This document shows, in pieces, positions 17,353 to 29,244 of a stretch of 64,000 nucleotides of DNA. Within the stretch, counting starts at the first letter, position 1, and every line of letters starts with the position of its first letter. Both the position numbers and the translations under genes were made by a program. The stretch is from an uncultured Selenomonadaceae bacterium. GTDB taxonomy: Bacteria; Bacillota; Negativicutes; Selenomonadales; Selenomonadaceae. The notes below the pieces were generated by a model, which was given only the letters and a program-made list of their open reading frames with translations, was not told the DNA's origin and made no database searches. The DNA lies in NCBI GenBank assembly GCA_905233135.1, contig CAJOCQ010000002.1, positions 1 to 64,000 of the forward strand. The letters are read 5' to 3'.

Positions 17353-20277
17353 ATGGATTTAAAAATTAACGAAATAATTCACGGCTTTAAAGTCAAAAAA
17401 ATTTCAGACGTTGCCGAAATTTCCTCAAAGGTTTATGAGTTTGAACACCTTAAAAGCGGTGCGCAACTTCTGTACGTTGCAAGCAGTGATGATAACAAAG
17501 TTTTTTACATTGGATTTCGCACTCCGCCCCATGACGATACAGGCGTTGCGCACATAACAGAGCATAGTGTTTTGTGCGGTTCAAAAAAATACCCGTTGAA
17601 AGAGCCGTTCGTCGAACTCGTCAAGGGCTCGCTGAATACTTTTTTAAATGCTATGACGTATCCAAGCCAAACTGTCTATCCTGTAGCCTCAAGAAATGAT
17701 AAAGATTTTAGAAATTTAATGGACGTTTACATTGATTCAGTCTTCTATCCTGCAATGCTTACGACGCCTGAAATTTTAATGCAGGAAGGTTGGCATTACG
17801 AAATTGAAAATGCTGATTCGCCTTTGACATATAGCGGCGTAGTGTTCAATGAAATGCGTGGAGCCTTATCTGCGCCCGATGATATTTTGGCGCGGAAGGC
17901 GTTGCACGAACTTTTCCCCGATAATTGCTACAGTTTTGAGAGCGGCGGCGACCCTGAAGCTATTCCCGATTTGACGTACGACGATTTTGTTGCATTCCAC
18001 AAAAAATTTTATCACCCGTCGAACAGCTACATTTATCTTTACGGCGATATGGATATTGCGGAACAGCTTAAATATCTTGACGGCGAATATTTGTCGAAGT
18101 TTGACAGAATCGAAGTTGACAGCGAAATTAAACCGCAAAAACCCTTTGCCGAAATGAAACTCGTTGAGGATTTTTATCCTATTGGCGAAGGCGAAAATGA
18201 CGCCGAAAAAACTTTTATTTCGCTGAACATTTTGACGGGCGATATTAAAGATTCTGAAACAATTTTGGGCTTGGAAATTTTAAACCACGCGCTTTTCCAA
18301 ACGCCTGCCGCGCCGCTGAAAAAAGCTATTCTTGATTCAAAATTGGGCAAAGACGTTGACAGTGGCTTGGAAGAAGATTTACTGCAGCCCGCGTTTAACG
18401 TAACTTTGAACGGCTCGGAAAAAGACTGCGCCGAAAAATTTTACAATCTTGTTATCGACGAAATGAAAAAACTTGTTGAAGGCGGCATTGACAAAACTTT
18501 ATTGCAGGCGTCAATAAATCTTATGGAATTTCGCCTGCGCGAGGCTGATTTCGGATTTGCGCCGAAAGGTTTAATTTACGGCTTGCGAATTTTGCGCACG
18601 TGGATTTACGGCGGCGACGCTACAACTTATTTTCGCTACGAAGACAATTTAAAATCCGTCAAGGAAGGCTTGAATAACGGCTACTTTGAAAAACTTTTGC
18701 AGAAATATTTTATTGACAACCCGCACAAAGTTTTGATAACGCTTGCGCCGAGCAAAACTCTTGCAAAGGAACGCGACGCCAAAAACGCCGCTAAACTTGC
18801 CGAAATTAAATCTAAAATGACGCCCGAAGAAATTCAAAATGTCATTGAAACTACAAAAAATTTAAAAATTCGTCAACAAACTCCAGATTCTCCCGAAGCG
18901 TTGGAAAAAATTCCGATTATCAAAATTGACGATATTAAAAAAGAACCTGAAATTTTGCCGCTGATTTACCGTGATATTGACGGCACGCGGATTTTGTTCA
19001 GCAACATTGACACGCACGGCATTATTTACGCCAATTTTTATTTTGACGCGCTGAAAGTTCCGCAGGAAAAAGTTTTCTATGCCTTTTTGCTTAATGAATT
19101 AATCGGGCGCGTCGATACCCGCCAACATTCCTATGACGATTTGGCTAACCTTGTCAACTTAAATATTGGCGGCTTCGGCTCCAACATTAACGCAGATACA
19201 AAGAAAAATGAACCGAAATCTTTTGCGCCGCGCCTGAAAGTTTATGCAAAGTGCCTTTCTTCCAAAGTCGATAAAATGACTGAAATTTTGTCCGAAATTT
19301 TTACTGAATCAATTTTTACCAACAAAAAACGCCTGCGCGAAATTATCGAAGAAGAACAAATTGGTATTGAATTAAACTTGCAAGGCTCCGCCGTGTCGTT
19401 AATTTCTGCGCGCGTTGCGTCTTACTATTCCAACGCGGGAGCTTATAACAATTCGGCAATTTTGCCCTTCAACGAATTTTTGAAAGATTTGCTTGCGAAC
19501 TTTGACGAAAAATTTGACGCGCTTGTTGACGAATTGGAAGACGTTTACAACCGCCTTTTGAATCGCAACGGCTTAATTGTCAGCGTTACTGCAACGGACG
19601 AACTTTATAAAAATTTCAGACCGCATTTGACAAAATTAATAAAATCTTTGCCGGTTGATGAATATCCTGTTGCAAGTTATGATTATCCTTGCGTCGCGCA
19701 GAATGAAGGCTTGTACTCTCAAAGCCGCGTGCAGTACGTCGGCAAGGGCGCAAATTTTATCAAGCTCGGCTACGAATACAGAGGCGTTTTGAATGTGCTT
19801 GAACATATTTTGCGCTATGAATATTTCTGGACAAAAATTCGCGTACAGGGCGGAGCTTACGGCGCGTTTGTCAATTTCAATCGTAACGGCAATATGTTTT
19901 TCGGCTCTTACCGCGACCCCAATTTAAAAAATACTCTTGAAGTGTTTAACGGCACTGCGGAATTTTTGAGAAATTTTGAAGTCTCTGACAGGGAAATGGA
20001 CAAATACATTATTGGCACGATGAGTAAAGTTGACAAGCCGCTGACGCCTTCGATTAAAGGGCAAATTGCCGCCGAATTTTGCTTGAAAGGTATAACTTAC
20101 GAAGACCGCCAAAAATCCCGTACCGAAATTTTGAACTCGCGGCAAGACGATATTAAAAAGCTTGCAAAACTCGTTGAAGATTGTATGCAGGAAAATAATT
20201 TGTGTGTTTTCGGCAATGAAAATGTTCTCAAGGACAACGCCGAAATTTTCAAAACTGTTAAACCTGCGATTAAGTAA
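17353..20277 (+). CDS. M16C (insulinase/presequence-protease-like) metallopeptidase
   Basis: HITEHSVLCGSKKYPLKEPFVELVKGSLNTFLNAMTYPSQTVYPVAS. Confidence 0.9.
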   Translation: MDLKINEIIHGFKVKKISDVAEISSKVYEFEHLKSGAQLLYVASSDDNKVFYIGFRTPPHDDTGVAHITEHSVLCGSKKYPLKEPFVELVKGSLNTFLNAMTYPSQTVYPVASRNDKDFRNLMDVYIDSVFYPAMLTTPEILMQEGWHYEIENADSPLTYSGVVFNEMRGALSAPDDILARKALHELFPDNCYSFESGGDPEAIPDLTYDDFVAFHKKFYHPSNSYIYLYGDMDIAEQLKYLDGEYLSKFDRIEVDSEIKPQKPFAEMKLVEDFYPIGEGENDAEKTFISLNILTGDIKDSETILGLEILNHALFQTPAAPLKKAILDSKLGKDVDSGLEEDLLQPAFNVTLNGSEKDCAEKFYNLVIDEMKKLVEGGIDKTLLQASINLMEFRLREADFGFAPKGLIYGLRILRTWIYGGDATTYFRYEDNLKSVKEGLNNGYFEKLLQKYFIDNPHKVLITLAPSKTLAKERDAKNAAKLAEIKSKMTPEEIQNVIETTKNLKIRQQTPDSPEALEKIPIIKIDDIKKEPEILPLIYRDIDGTRILFSNIDTHGIIYANFYFDALKVPQEKVFYAFLLNELIGRVDTRQHSYDDLANLVNLNIGGFGSNINADTKKNEPKSFAPRLKVYAKCLSSKVDKMTEILSEIFTESIFTNKKRLREIIEEEQIGIELNLQGSAVSLISARVASYYSNAGAYNNSAILPFNEFLKDLLANFDEKFDALVDELEDVYNRLLNRNGLIVSVTATDELYKNFRPHLTKLIKSLPVDEYPVASYDYPCVAQNEGLYSQSRVQYVGKGANFIKLGYEYRGVLNVLEHILRYEYFWTKIRVQGGAYGAFVNFNRNGNMFFGSYRDPNLKNTLEVFNGTAEFLRNFEVSDREMDKYIIGTMSKVDKPLTPSIKGQIAAEFCLKGITYEDRQKSRTEILNSRQDDIKKLAKLVEDCMQENNLCVFGNENVLKDNAEIFKTVKPAIK

Positions 20278-20294
20278 AAGCCGGGCGAAAAAAT

Positions 20295-21968
20295 TTGAGT
20301 AACTTTGTAAAATGTTGGGGAGAAAAATTCGGCAGCTTTTTAAAATCTGACGGCTGGTTTTTCTTCCTGTTGCTGATTTTAAATTTACCGACGATTTTTT
20401 CAGACTTGGATTATATTTCATCAAAGGGCATTAGAAATTTTTATTCGGGCGCAGTTTGTATTCTTATTTTTAGCGCGGCTATACATTTTTTGTTGGCGAA
20501 ATTTCCGCGCGTAAAATTTTTCCTGCAAGTGCTGATTTTAATTATTTTTGCAACATTTTTTGTAACGGATATTTTTTTACTGTACAAATTTGAATTGACT
20601 TTGCAAGAATATATGATTGTAATTTTGATTGGTACAAATCCCGCTACAGTCAAAGAATTTTTTCAAAACTACGTGTTGAATTTACCTGTAATGCTCGGCA
20701 CGGCGGCAACAATTTTTCTGATTGTTACGGCGGTTAAAAATTTTCGCGCAGGTTTTTAAAATCTGTCAGAAAATAATTTGCGCAAAATCAGTAACTGTTT
20801 GCTGATAATTCTTTTGCCTGCTGTTTTACATTCGGCTTATTGGATTGGAAATATTGTTTTAGTGTTGACTCAAAATTCTTTTCAAAATACAATTTTTGGG
20901 CGAAATATTGAAAATACGCTCGGCGCAATGGAAGATATGGGCAGCGAAGAAGAAATTTTGGCGGAATGGGACAAACACGAAGAAAAAATTATTTCCAACA
21001 ACTCAAAAATTCCGTATGTGGTTTTTGTACTCGGCGAATCTGCGCGAAGAGACCATATGCAAATTTACGGCTACAATTTGCAAAATAATCCGCTGCTTAT
21101 GGAAAGATACAAACGCGGCGAAATTTTTAAATTCAATGACTGTATCGCCTGCGCCAATCATACGGCGGAGGCAATGGAGTTGATGTTTACATTTTCCGAA
21201 AAAGATTCTGACGAAAAATGGTACACTGCGCCGAATATTTTTGATATTTTGCGTCGCGCAGGTTATCATACTGTTTGGATTTCCAATCAAACGCCGACAA
21301 GCATTTGGGGCAATACAGATAAAGTTTATGCCGAGCGTTGCAATGAAAAATTTTTTGAGGCGTTGCAACAAAAAGATTCTTTTGCAAGGGAAATTGACGG
21401 CGTATTATTGCCGCCGCTTGACGAATTTATTTCCAATGCTTACGAAAAAAATTTTTATTTAATTCACTTGTACGGCTCGCACCCCGTTTATAATTTGCGC
21501 TACCCGCCTGAATTTGAAAAATTTACCGCCGAAAATCCTGAAGAAAAACTTGTTGCCGAATATGACAATACAATTTTGTACAACGATTATATTTTGGACG
21601 AAATTTTTAAACGCTTTGAAGACAAAAACGCGCTGATAATTTACATTTCGGATCACGGCGAAGAAGTTTTTGAAAACGGAAAAGATTTTTCGGGGCATTC
21701 TTGGGAAGGCTTGGGCAATCGCAGTATGATTGAAATTCCAATGCTGATTTGGACTTCAAAAACTTTCAATGAACTTTACCCGGAAAAAATTTCCGCAATA
21801 AAAAATTCTGTCGATAAACCTTATCGCACGGATTTAATTATTCATACAGTTTTAGATTTAATGGATATTCGCACTGAATCTTTCAACGCCGCAAAAAGTA
21901 TTGTCAATGATAATTTTGATACTTCCTTCAAAAGAATTTACAACGGGCAAATTTACACCAAAAATTAA
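20295..21968 (+). pseudogene. phosphoethanolamine transferase (EptA/CptA-like sulfatase fold) split by in-frame TAA
   Basis: 20295-20759 (membrane part) and 20760-21968 are in one frame separated only by TAA 20757-20759; catalytic part VFVLGESARRDHMQIYGY ... YISDHGEEVFENGKDFSGHSW. Confidence 0.75.
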
Positions 21969-21980
21969 AGGAGGCTTGTT

Positions 21981-22889
21981 ATGAAAAAGAAAATTTTAGC
22001 GGGCTTGCTAAGTTTAAGTTTGATAGGCGGCACTTGCACGGCTGACGCGGCGCGTTATTTTATGCAAGGCGATTCAAAGGGCGTTAAAACTCCTTACGGC
22101 GATAACCAAAAAGCCGCTAATTACGTACAGGCTGGCGACGCAAAAATTTATTATGAAGTTTACGGCGCGGGCGAACCGATTTTAATTTTGCACGGCGGCG
22201 GCGTTGGCAGTCCCTACGAATTGGGAAAACTCATTGACGATTTGAAAAAAAATCACAAAGTTATAATAATGTCAACGCGCGGGCACGGACGCTCCGAAAT
22301 TGGAAATTCGCCGCTGACTTTTGAACAAAAAGCAAATGACGCCTTGACAGTTTTAAACACAATTTCAAATGCACCCGTACAAGTGATAGGTTTCAGCGAC
22401 GGCGCGTACACTGCCTACAAATTGGCGGCGATGTATCCTGCGCGAGTAGAAAGAATCGTTGCAATAGGCGCGGGCACTTTGAAGGCGGGATTTTTCCCTG
22501 ACGCTATGAAAGTTGACGACTTGGAAAAAATTGACGCGGAATTTGTTGCTTACGAAAAATCGATAATGCCTGAACCCGAACGTTGGCAAGAATTTTTTGA
22601 CGGATATATGAAATTTTGGCACAATATGAGCGTCGGCAAAGAAATTTTCGGCGCGATAAATTGTCCTGTACTTTTAATCGTCGGTGATGAAGACGACCAC
22701 GCGCCAATTATTACAGTACTTGAGGCGCACCAAATGTTAAAAAATTCTCGGCTTTGCGTAGTTCCTAAGGCGTGGCATTCGGCGTTTCTTGACAACTACA
22801 AAGTTACTTCGGCGGCAATTTTTCAATTTGTAAATTCGCCGCTTGAAAATTTAGTTTCCAGCAAAAAACTTGACTACAATTCAAAATAA
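21981..22889 (+). CDS. secreted alpha/beta hydrolase
   Basis: Signal peptide; ILILHGGGVGSP, VIGFSDGAYTAY. Confidence 0.8.
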   Translation: MKKKILAGLLSLSLIGGTCTADAARYFMQGDSKGVKTPYGDNQKAANYVQAGDAKIYYEVYGAGEPILILHGGGVGSPYELGKLIDDLKKNHKVIIMSTRGHGRSEIGNSPLTFEQKANDALTVLNTISNAPVQVIGFSDGAYTAYKLAAMYPARVERIVAIGAGTLKAGFFPDAMKVDDLEKIDAEFVAYEKSIMPEPERWQEFFDGYMKFWHNMSVGKEIFGAINCPVLLIVGDEDDHAPIITVLEAHQMLKNSRLCVVPKAWHSAFLDNYKVTSAAIFQFVNSPLENLVSSKKLDYNSK

Positions 22890-22908
22890 AATTGGAGGCA
22901 AATTTTTA

Positions 22909-24018
22909 ATGTCATTTGAAAAAATTTTGGAAGAATTGAAAACGCTGAAAGATGTTCGCCCCGAAATTTGCGAAAAAATTAAAAACCACAATTTGCCCGT
23001 TATAATTTTCGGCGCAGCTGAAACTGCAGGACGTGTTGCAAATATTTTAAAATCTTACGGCGTCGAAATTGCAGGCTACGCGGTTGACGAAAAATATTTC
23101 AAGCCGAATCAAACTTATCTTGAACGCTCGGTATATAATCTTGATGAACTTGTAACTACGCCTGAAAAATATGTTTTTGTGCTGGGGTGCGTTGGAGTTG
23201 GCGGTGAACCTCCAAGAATAATAGAATTTCTTAAAGATACAAAAATTATTAAATATGCTTTTAACGAAAGCACTATAGCTAAAAATCTTAACTACGAATA
23301 CATTTCGGCCAATCGTGCAAAATTTACAGAAACTTTTTATTGGCTTGCAGACGAACTTTCCAAAAAAACTATGATTGAATTTCTTAAGGCTAAAATTACG
23401 TACGATATAAAATGCAACTTTGAAATTTATTACCCGAGCCAATATTTCAATGAAATAACAAATGGCGTAACTACGCCAAACGGTGGGGGGGGGTACGTGG
23501 ATTGCGGCGCGTTTAACGGCGATACTGTTAAAAATTTTATTGATTGGAGCGGCGGCAACTATTCAAAAATTTTTGCAGTTGAGGCTGACCCTGTAAATTT
23601 TGCCGCGCTTGAAAAGTTTATTGCCGAAAAAAATTATAAAAATGTTGTTGCGGTAAATTGCGGCGCGTGGAATGAAAAAACCACGCTAACTTTTTCTGAT
23701 ACAAATAAAACAAATGCCGCTGTTTCTGCCGAAGGAAAAATTAAAATTGCCGCTGACACTATCGACAACATTACCGGCGGCGAAAAAATTAAATTTATTA
23801 AAATGGATATTGAAGGCGCGGAACTTCCTGCATTGCAAGGCGCGGCTGAAACTATAAAAAAATTTAAACCTACGCTTGCAATTTGCGCCTACCATAAAGC
23901 GGCAGATTTAATCACTTTGCCGCAATTTATCAAAAGTCTCAATCCCGATTATAAATTTTACCTTTGCAAACATACATTGGCATCTGATACAGAATTGGTA
24001 CTTTATGCAATTCCTTAA
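22909..24018 (+). CDS. FkbM-family methyltransferase
   Basis: YVDCGAFNGDTVKNFIDW...IFAVEADPVNFAALEKFI...IKFIKMDIEGAELPALQGA. Confidence 0.85.
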   Translation: MSFEKILEELKTLKDVRPEICEKIKNHNLPVIIFGAAETAGRVANILKSYGVEIAGYAVDEKYFKPNQTYLERSVYNLDELVTTPEKYVFVLGCVGVGGEPPRIIEFLKDTKIIKYAFNESTIAKNLNYEYISANRAKFTETFYWLADELSKKTMIEFLKAKITYDIKCNFEIYYPSQYFNEITNGVTTPNGGGGYVDCGAFNGDTVKNFIDWSGGNYSKIFAVEADPVNFAALEKFIAEKNYKNVVAVNCGAWNEKTTLTFSDTNKTNAAVSAEGKIKIAADTIDNITGGEKIKFIKMDIEGAELPALQGAAETIKKFKPTLAICAYHKAADLITLPQFIKSLNPDYKFYLCKHTLASDTELVLYAIP

Positions 24019-24039
24019 TAAAAAAACAGGAGGGCTACT

Positions 24040-24933
24040 ATGAAAAAAACAATTTTTACGGGCGCGGGCGTTGCAATAATTACGCCGTTTGATGACGCGG
24101 GCAAAATTAATTTCGACGAACTCGGAAAAATTATCGACAACCAAATTTCGGAAGGTACTGACGCAATTATTATCACGGGGACAACAGGCGAATCTGCAAC
24201 CTTGACTGACGAAGAACACAAGGCGGCTATAAAATTTGCCGTCGAACACGTCAATAAAAAAATTCCCGTCATTGCGGGCACGGGTTCCAATGATACAGAA
24301 TACGCCGTTCAACTTTCGCAATACGCGGAAAAAGTCGGCGCGGACGGTTTATTATTGGTTACGCCGTACTACAACAAATGCACGCAGAAAGGTTTAATTG
24401 CGCACTACACGAAAATTGCGGACGCGGTAAATATTCCAATGATTGTTTACAATGTGCCTTCGCGCACGGGCGTTAATATCAAGCCTGAAACTTACGCCGA
24501 ACTTTGCAAGCATAAAAATATTGTCGGCGCAAAAGAGGCAAGCGGCGATTTGTCAGCTATTGTAAGAACGCGCAGACTTTGCGGCGATGACTTGGCGATT
24601 TATTCGGGTAACGATGATCAAATTGTTCCCATTCTGTCAGTTGGCGGCAAGGGCGTAATTTCTGTTTTGTCGAACGTTGCGCCGAAGGATACACATTTAA
24701 TTTGCCAACTGTACTTTGAAGGGAAAGTTGAAGCGGCGGCGAAACTTCAAATAGATTACAGTGATTTAATTGACGCGCTGTTCTGCGAAGTTAATCCGAT
24801 TCCCGTTAAGGCGGCAATGAAAATTTTGGGCTGGAAAGTTGGAAATGTAAGAATGCCCCTTACTGAAATTGAGCCTCAACATTTGGAAACAGTCAGAGCC
24901 GCGTTAATCAGTCACAGATTATTGGGGGTATAA
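24040..24933 (+). CDS. dapA: 4-hydroxy-tetrahydrodipicolinate synthase
   Basis: GTTGESATLTDEEHKAAIKFAVEHVNKKIPVIAGTGSNDT; VYNVPSRTGVNI; VGAKEASGD. Confidence 0.95.
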   Translation: MKKTIFTGAGVAIITPFDDAGKINFDELGKIIDNQISEGTDAIIITGTTGESATLTDEEHKAAIKFAVEHVNKKIPVIAGTGSNDTEYAVQLSQYAEKVGADGLLLVTPYYNKCTQKGLIAHYTKIADAVNIPMIVYNVPSRTGVNIKPETYAELCKHKNIVGAKEASGDLSAIVRTRRLCGDDLAIYSGNDDQIVPILSVGGKGVISVLSNVAPKDTHLICQLYFEGKVEAAAKLQIDYSDLIDALFCEVNPIPVKAAMKILGWKVGNVRMPLTEIEPQHLETVRAALISHRLLGV

Positions 24934-24935
24934 CA

Positions 24936-25619
24936 ATGAAAAAATATATCGCCGAATGTATAGGCACAATGACTTTGGTTGTTTTAGGCTGCGGGACGGC
25001 AATGCTTGTAGGCTGCGACGCTGTTTTGGGCGGCGGCTACATTTTAACGGCGTTTGCATTCGGTTTGTCGATTGTTGCAATGGCGTATTCAATCGGAAAT
25101 ATTTCAGGCTGTCACATTAACCCGGCGGTTTCATTGGGCGTACTTTTGAGTGGCAGAATGACAAGCAAAGATTTTGTTTATTACGTTATCGCGCAGTGCA
25201 TAGGCGCATTTATAGGCGCGGAACTTTTGGCAACAATTTTTGTTACAGGCGGCGTTACTGATATGACGGGCGGGCTCGGCACAAACGGGCTTGCGGGCGT
25301 CAACGGCTCTGCTGTTGCAGGTTTAATTGTTGAAATTGTGCTGACATTTATTTTTGTGATAAACATTTTGGGCGTAACTTCGGAAAAGGCTAAACACGGT
25401 TCATTTGGCGGCTTGATAATTGGTTTAACACTTGTCGGCGTGCACATTTTCGGCATTGGATTAACGGGAACTTCAGTAAATCCTGCGCGAAGTTTCGGAC
25501 CTGCGGTAGTTTGTGCGCTTGGCGGCAACGGCGTGCCTATTGAATGTTTGCCTGTATTTATTTTCGGACCTTTGATTGGAGCTGCGCTTGCCGCGTTCGT
25601 TTACAAAGGCTTAGAATAA
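24936..25619 (+). CDS. aqpZ: MIP-family aquaporin
   Basis: Two NPA motifs (CHINPAVSLG, TSVNPARSFGPA). Confidence 0.9.
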   Translation: MKKYIAECIGTMTLVVLGCGTAMLVGCDAVLGGGYILTAFAFGLSIVAMAYSIGNISGCHINPAVSLGVLLSGRMTSKDFVYYVIAQCIGAFIGAELLATIFVTGGVTDMTGGLGTNGLAGVNGSAVAGLIVEIVLTFIFVINILGVTSEKAKHGSFGGLIIGLTLVGVHIFGIGLTGTSVNPARSFGPAVVCALGGNGVPIECLPVFIFGPLIGAALAAFVYKGLE

Positions 25620-25634
25620 TTTGGAGGAATTTTA

Positions 25635-26204
25635 ATGAAAAAATTTTTTGTTACGGTATTAATGTTGGCAATATTTCTAACTTCAACGGTTGCAATGGCG
25701 GCGTTCAAAGAAACCGTTACAGAAGGCGCGGATATTGCCTCGATAAAGCGTTTGGCGGTTGCCTTGCCAATGCATTACAAATCGGAAGAAACCGAACCTA
25801 CGGTTGAGGAATTTGAACAAATAATTTTTAACTCAAGCAAGGCGGCGCGTTGCTACGTCATTTCCTACGATGAAATTGCGGCAAATATTAAACGTGATAC
25901 GGGCGTTGATATAAAATCTTTGCAGGACGCTGACGCCCGCAAAACTTACAATGCCAACATTGCAAAATACGCTGATGCTTTTGTTACTGTTACAACCGCC
26001 AACAACAGCAAGAAAATTCAATTTTTCTTTGAAGTGCAAGACGCCAAAGACGCCGAATTGGTTTATTTGTTGACGACGCAGAGCAGCGAAATCGGCAAAA
26101 ATTTAAAAGGCTACACTAAGGCTTGCGAAAATTTTTACAATAAATTTGACGCAGCCGCCGAAAAAAATCTCAAAGAACAGCAGAAGAAAAATAAAAATAA
26201 ATAA
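25635..26204 (+). CDS. secreted protein of unknown function
   Basis: Signal peptide MKKFFVTVLMLAIFLTSTVAMA. Confidence 0.6.
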   Translation: MKKFFVTVLMLAIFLTSTVAMAAFKETVTEGADIASIKRLAVALPMHYKSEETEPTVEEFEQIIFNSSKAARCYVISYDEIAANIKRDTGVDIKSLQDADARKTYNANIAKYADAFVTVTTANNSKKIQFFFEVQDAKDAELVYLLTTQSSEIGKNLKGYTKACENFYNKFDAAAEKNLKEQQKKNKNK

Positions 26205-26221
26205 TTTTCCGCTTTAAAAAT

Positions 26222-26259
26222 AAAAACGCCCCGAAATTTTATCGAGGCGTTATTTTTTT
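26222..26259. terminator. bidirectional terminator-like hairpin
   Basis: AACGCCccgaaattttatcgaGGCGTT followed by a T run. Confidence 0.6.
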
Positions 26260-26429
26260 TCGACAGTAAGCGCGGCAACGGGACAAATTGCGGCTATTGC
26301 GTGCCAATCTTCGCTTTTAGTTTCGTCAATAATAATTTTTCCGCGCTTGAAAGTTATTCCGCCGTTTTCTGATTCACTCGCGCAGGCGGCGCAATGTACG
26401 CATTTTTTTTCGTCATAAATTATTTTCAA
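26250..26429 (-). CDS. small [4Fe-4S] ferredoxin-like protein (59 aa, absent from ORF track)
   Basis: TTG start after AAGGAGC; MKIIYDEKKCVHCAACASESENGGITFKRGKIIIDETKSEDWHAIAAICPVAALTVEKK; CxxCxxC...CP. Confidence 0.8.
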   Translation of the reverse strand: MKIIYDEKKCVHCAACASESENGGITFKRGKIIIDETKSEDWHAIAAICPVAALTVEKK

Positions 26430-26482
26430 GAAATTTGCTCCTTCGGTAGAAATTTTTCTTTATTTAAAATTTATTCTTAAAT

Positions 26483-26518
26483 GTTCTTTCTTTTTTCAGT
26501 CGCAAAAAAAGAAAGAAC
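26483..26518. repeat. dispersed palindrome family, copy A
   Basis: GTTCTTTCTTTTTT cagtcgc AAAAAAAGAAAGAAC. Confidence 0.8.
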
Positions 26519-26692
26519 CAAAGAAAAAGTGCTTTACCGAAATTGCGCCCGTTCAACTTTTTTCGCGTCGAGCGTTGCAGCAAGTTTACATTTTTGCCGC
26601 GTTTTATCGCGTTGCAGAAAGTTAAGTAGGCGACAAAAAAAGGCGTGAACGGGCGAGTTGCACCAGCCCTACTTTTTTTATTTTTACACTAA

Positions 26693-26722
26693 AAAACACC
26701 CCGACAATTTATCGAGGTGTTC
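26693..26722 (-). terminator. groEL terminator
   Basis: AACACCcCGAcaatttaTCGaGGTGTT. Confidence 0.65.
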
Positions 26723-26743
26723 ATTTTTTTCTAAATAAAATCA

Positions 26744-26778
26744 TTAGCCCTTAGGCTTTAGGCTTTAACCCTTAGCCC

Positions 26779-26781
<3 letters not shown>
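26744..26781 (-). repeat. heptamer array after groEL stop
   Basis: Minus strand TAAGGGC TAAGGGT TAAAGCC TAAAGCC TAAGGGC TAA. Confidence 0.8.
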
Positions 26782-28424
<1,643 letters not shown>

Positions 28425-28426
28425 TG

Positions 28427-28470
28427 TAGTGTAATAGTGTTTTAGTGTTATAGTTCTTACTATTCCACTA
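28427..28470 (-). repeat. octamer array/hairpin between groS and groL
   Basis: Minus strand TAGTGGAATAGT...CTATAACA CTAAAACA CTATTACA CTACA. Confidence 0.7.
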
Positions 28471-28749
28471 GATAATAGCCAAAATATCGCTTTCACGGAT
28501 AACCAAATATTCTTTATCGTCAACTTTAACTTCGCTGCCCGCGTATTTGTTAAAGAGAATATCATCGCCGACTTTGACTTCGGGGGCTAAGCGCGTGCCG
28601 TTGTCGAGAACTTTGCCCGTACCTACTGCAACAACTTTACCCTTTTGCGGTTTTTCCTTTGAAGTCTCCGGCATTATAATACCGCTTTTAGTCTTGAGTT
28701 CGACTTCAGCGACTTCAATTACAACTCTGTCTCCGAGTGGTTTAATCAT
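28468..28749 (-). CDS. groS: co-chaperonin GroES
   Basis: [45 protein letters not shown]. Confidence 0.97.
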   Translation of the reverse strand: MIKPLGDRVVIEVAEVELKTKSGIIMPETSKEKPQKGKVVAVGTGKVLDNGTRLAPEVKVGDDILFNKYAGSEVKVDDKEYLVIRESDILAII

Positions 28750-28804
28750 ACTATCTAGCCTCCCAATGGAATTACGATTCAGCTTACCTGCTGACAACTG
28801 CTAT

Positions 28805-28833
28805 ATGATAATTCCTTTTTGACAAAATGTCAA
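28805..28833 (-). promoter_or_regulatory. groESL promoter with palindrome over the -35
   Basis: Minus strand TTGACA-N17-TATCAT; TTGACATTTTGTCAA palindrome 28819-28833. Confidence 0.65.
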
Positions 28834-28929
28834 GGTTTTAAAAATTGGCATTGCAAAGCGGTTTTTATTTTCTTTTACAAAAAAATAACCGCCGAAAATT
28901 GGCGGTAAAAATATTTGTTGCAGTATTTT

Positions 28930-29244
28930 TCAATAATGAGGATGCGCCTTGACATAATCGACGGGGCGGCTCCAATCAACGTGCACGCCCGTATTTTCCC
29001 AAAGGCGCGTCAATGCAATTTTCAAACTTTCGGCGTTTGCTTGCGGGTCTATTTTTTCAGCCGTAAAATCTAACAATGTTTCGTGCGGAATTTTAATTTC
29101 GTGAACTTCGGACAAAAATTTTTCAGCCTTTCGCTTGCCTTCCTCATCGCCAAGCACAACAATAACTTTTTTTGTTGCCTCGTCAAATTCGACGTAACCC
29201 AAATTTTCGCCGTAACTAATTGCGACACTAAAATTTTCTGTCAA
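28930..29244 (-). CDS. conserved-looking 104-aa protein, unknown function
   Basis: Complete ORF overlapping the end of the LysR gene. Confidence 0.5.
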   Translation of the reverse strand: MTENFSVAISYGENLGYVEFDEATKKVIVVLGDEEGKRKAEKFLSEVHEIKIPHETLLDFTAEKIDPQANAESLKIALTRLWENTGVHVDWSRPVDYVKAHPHY

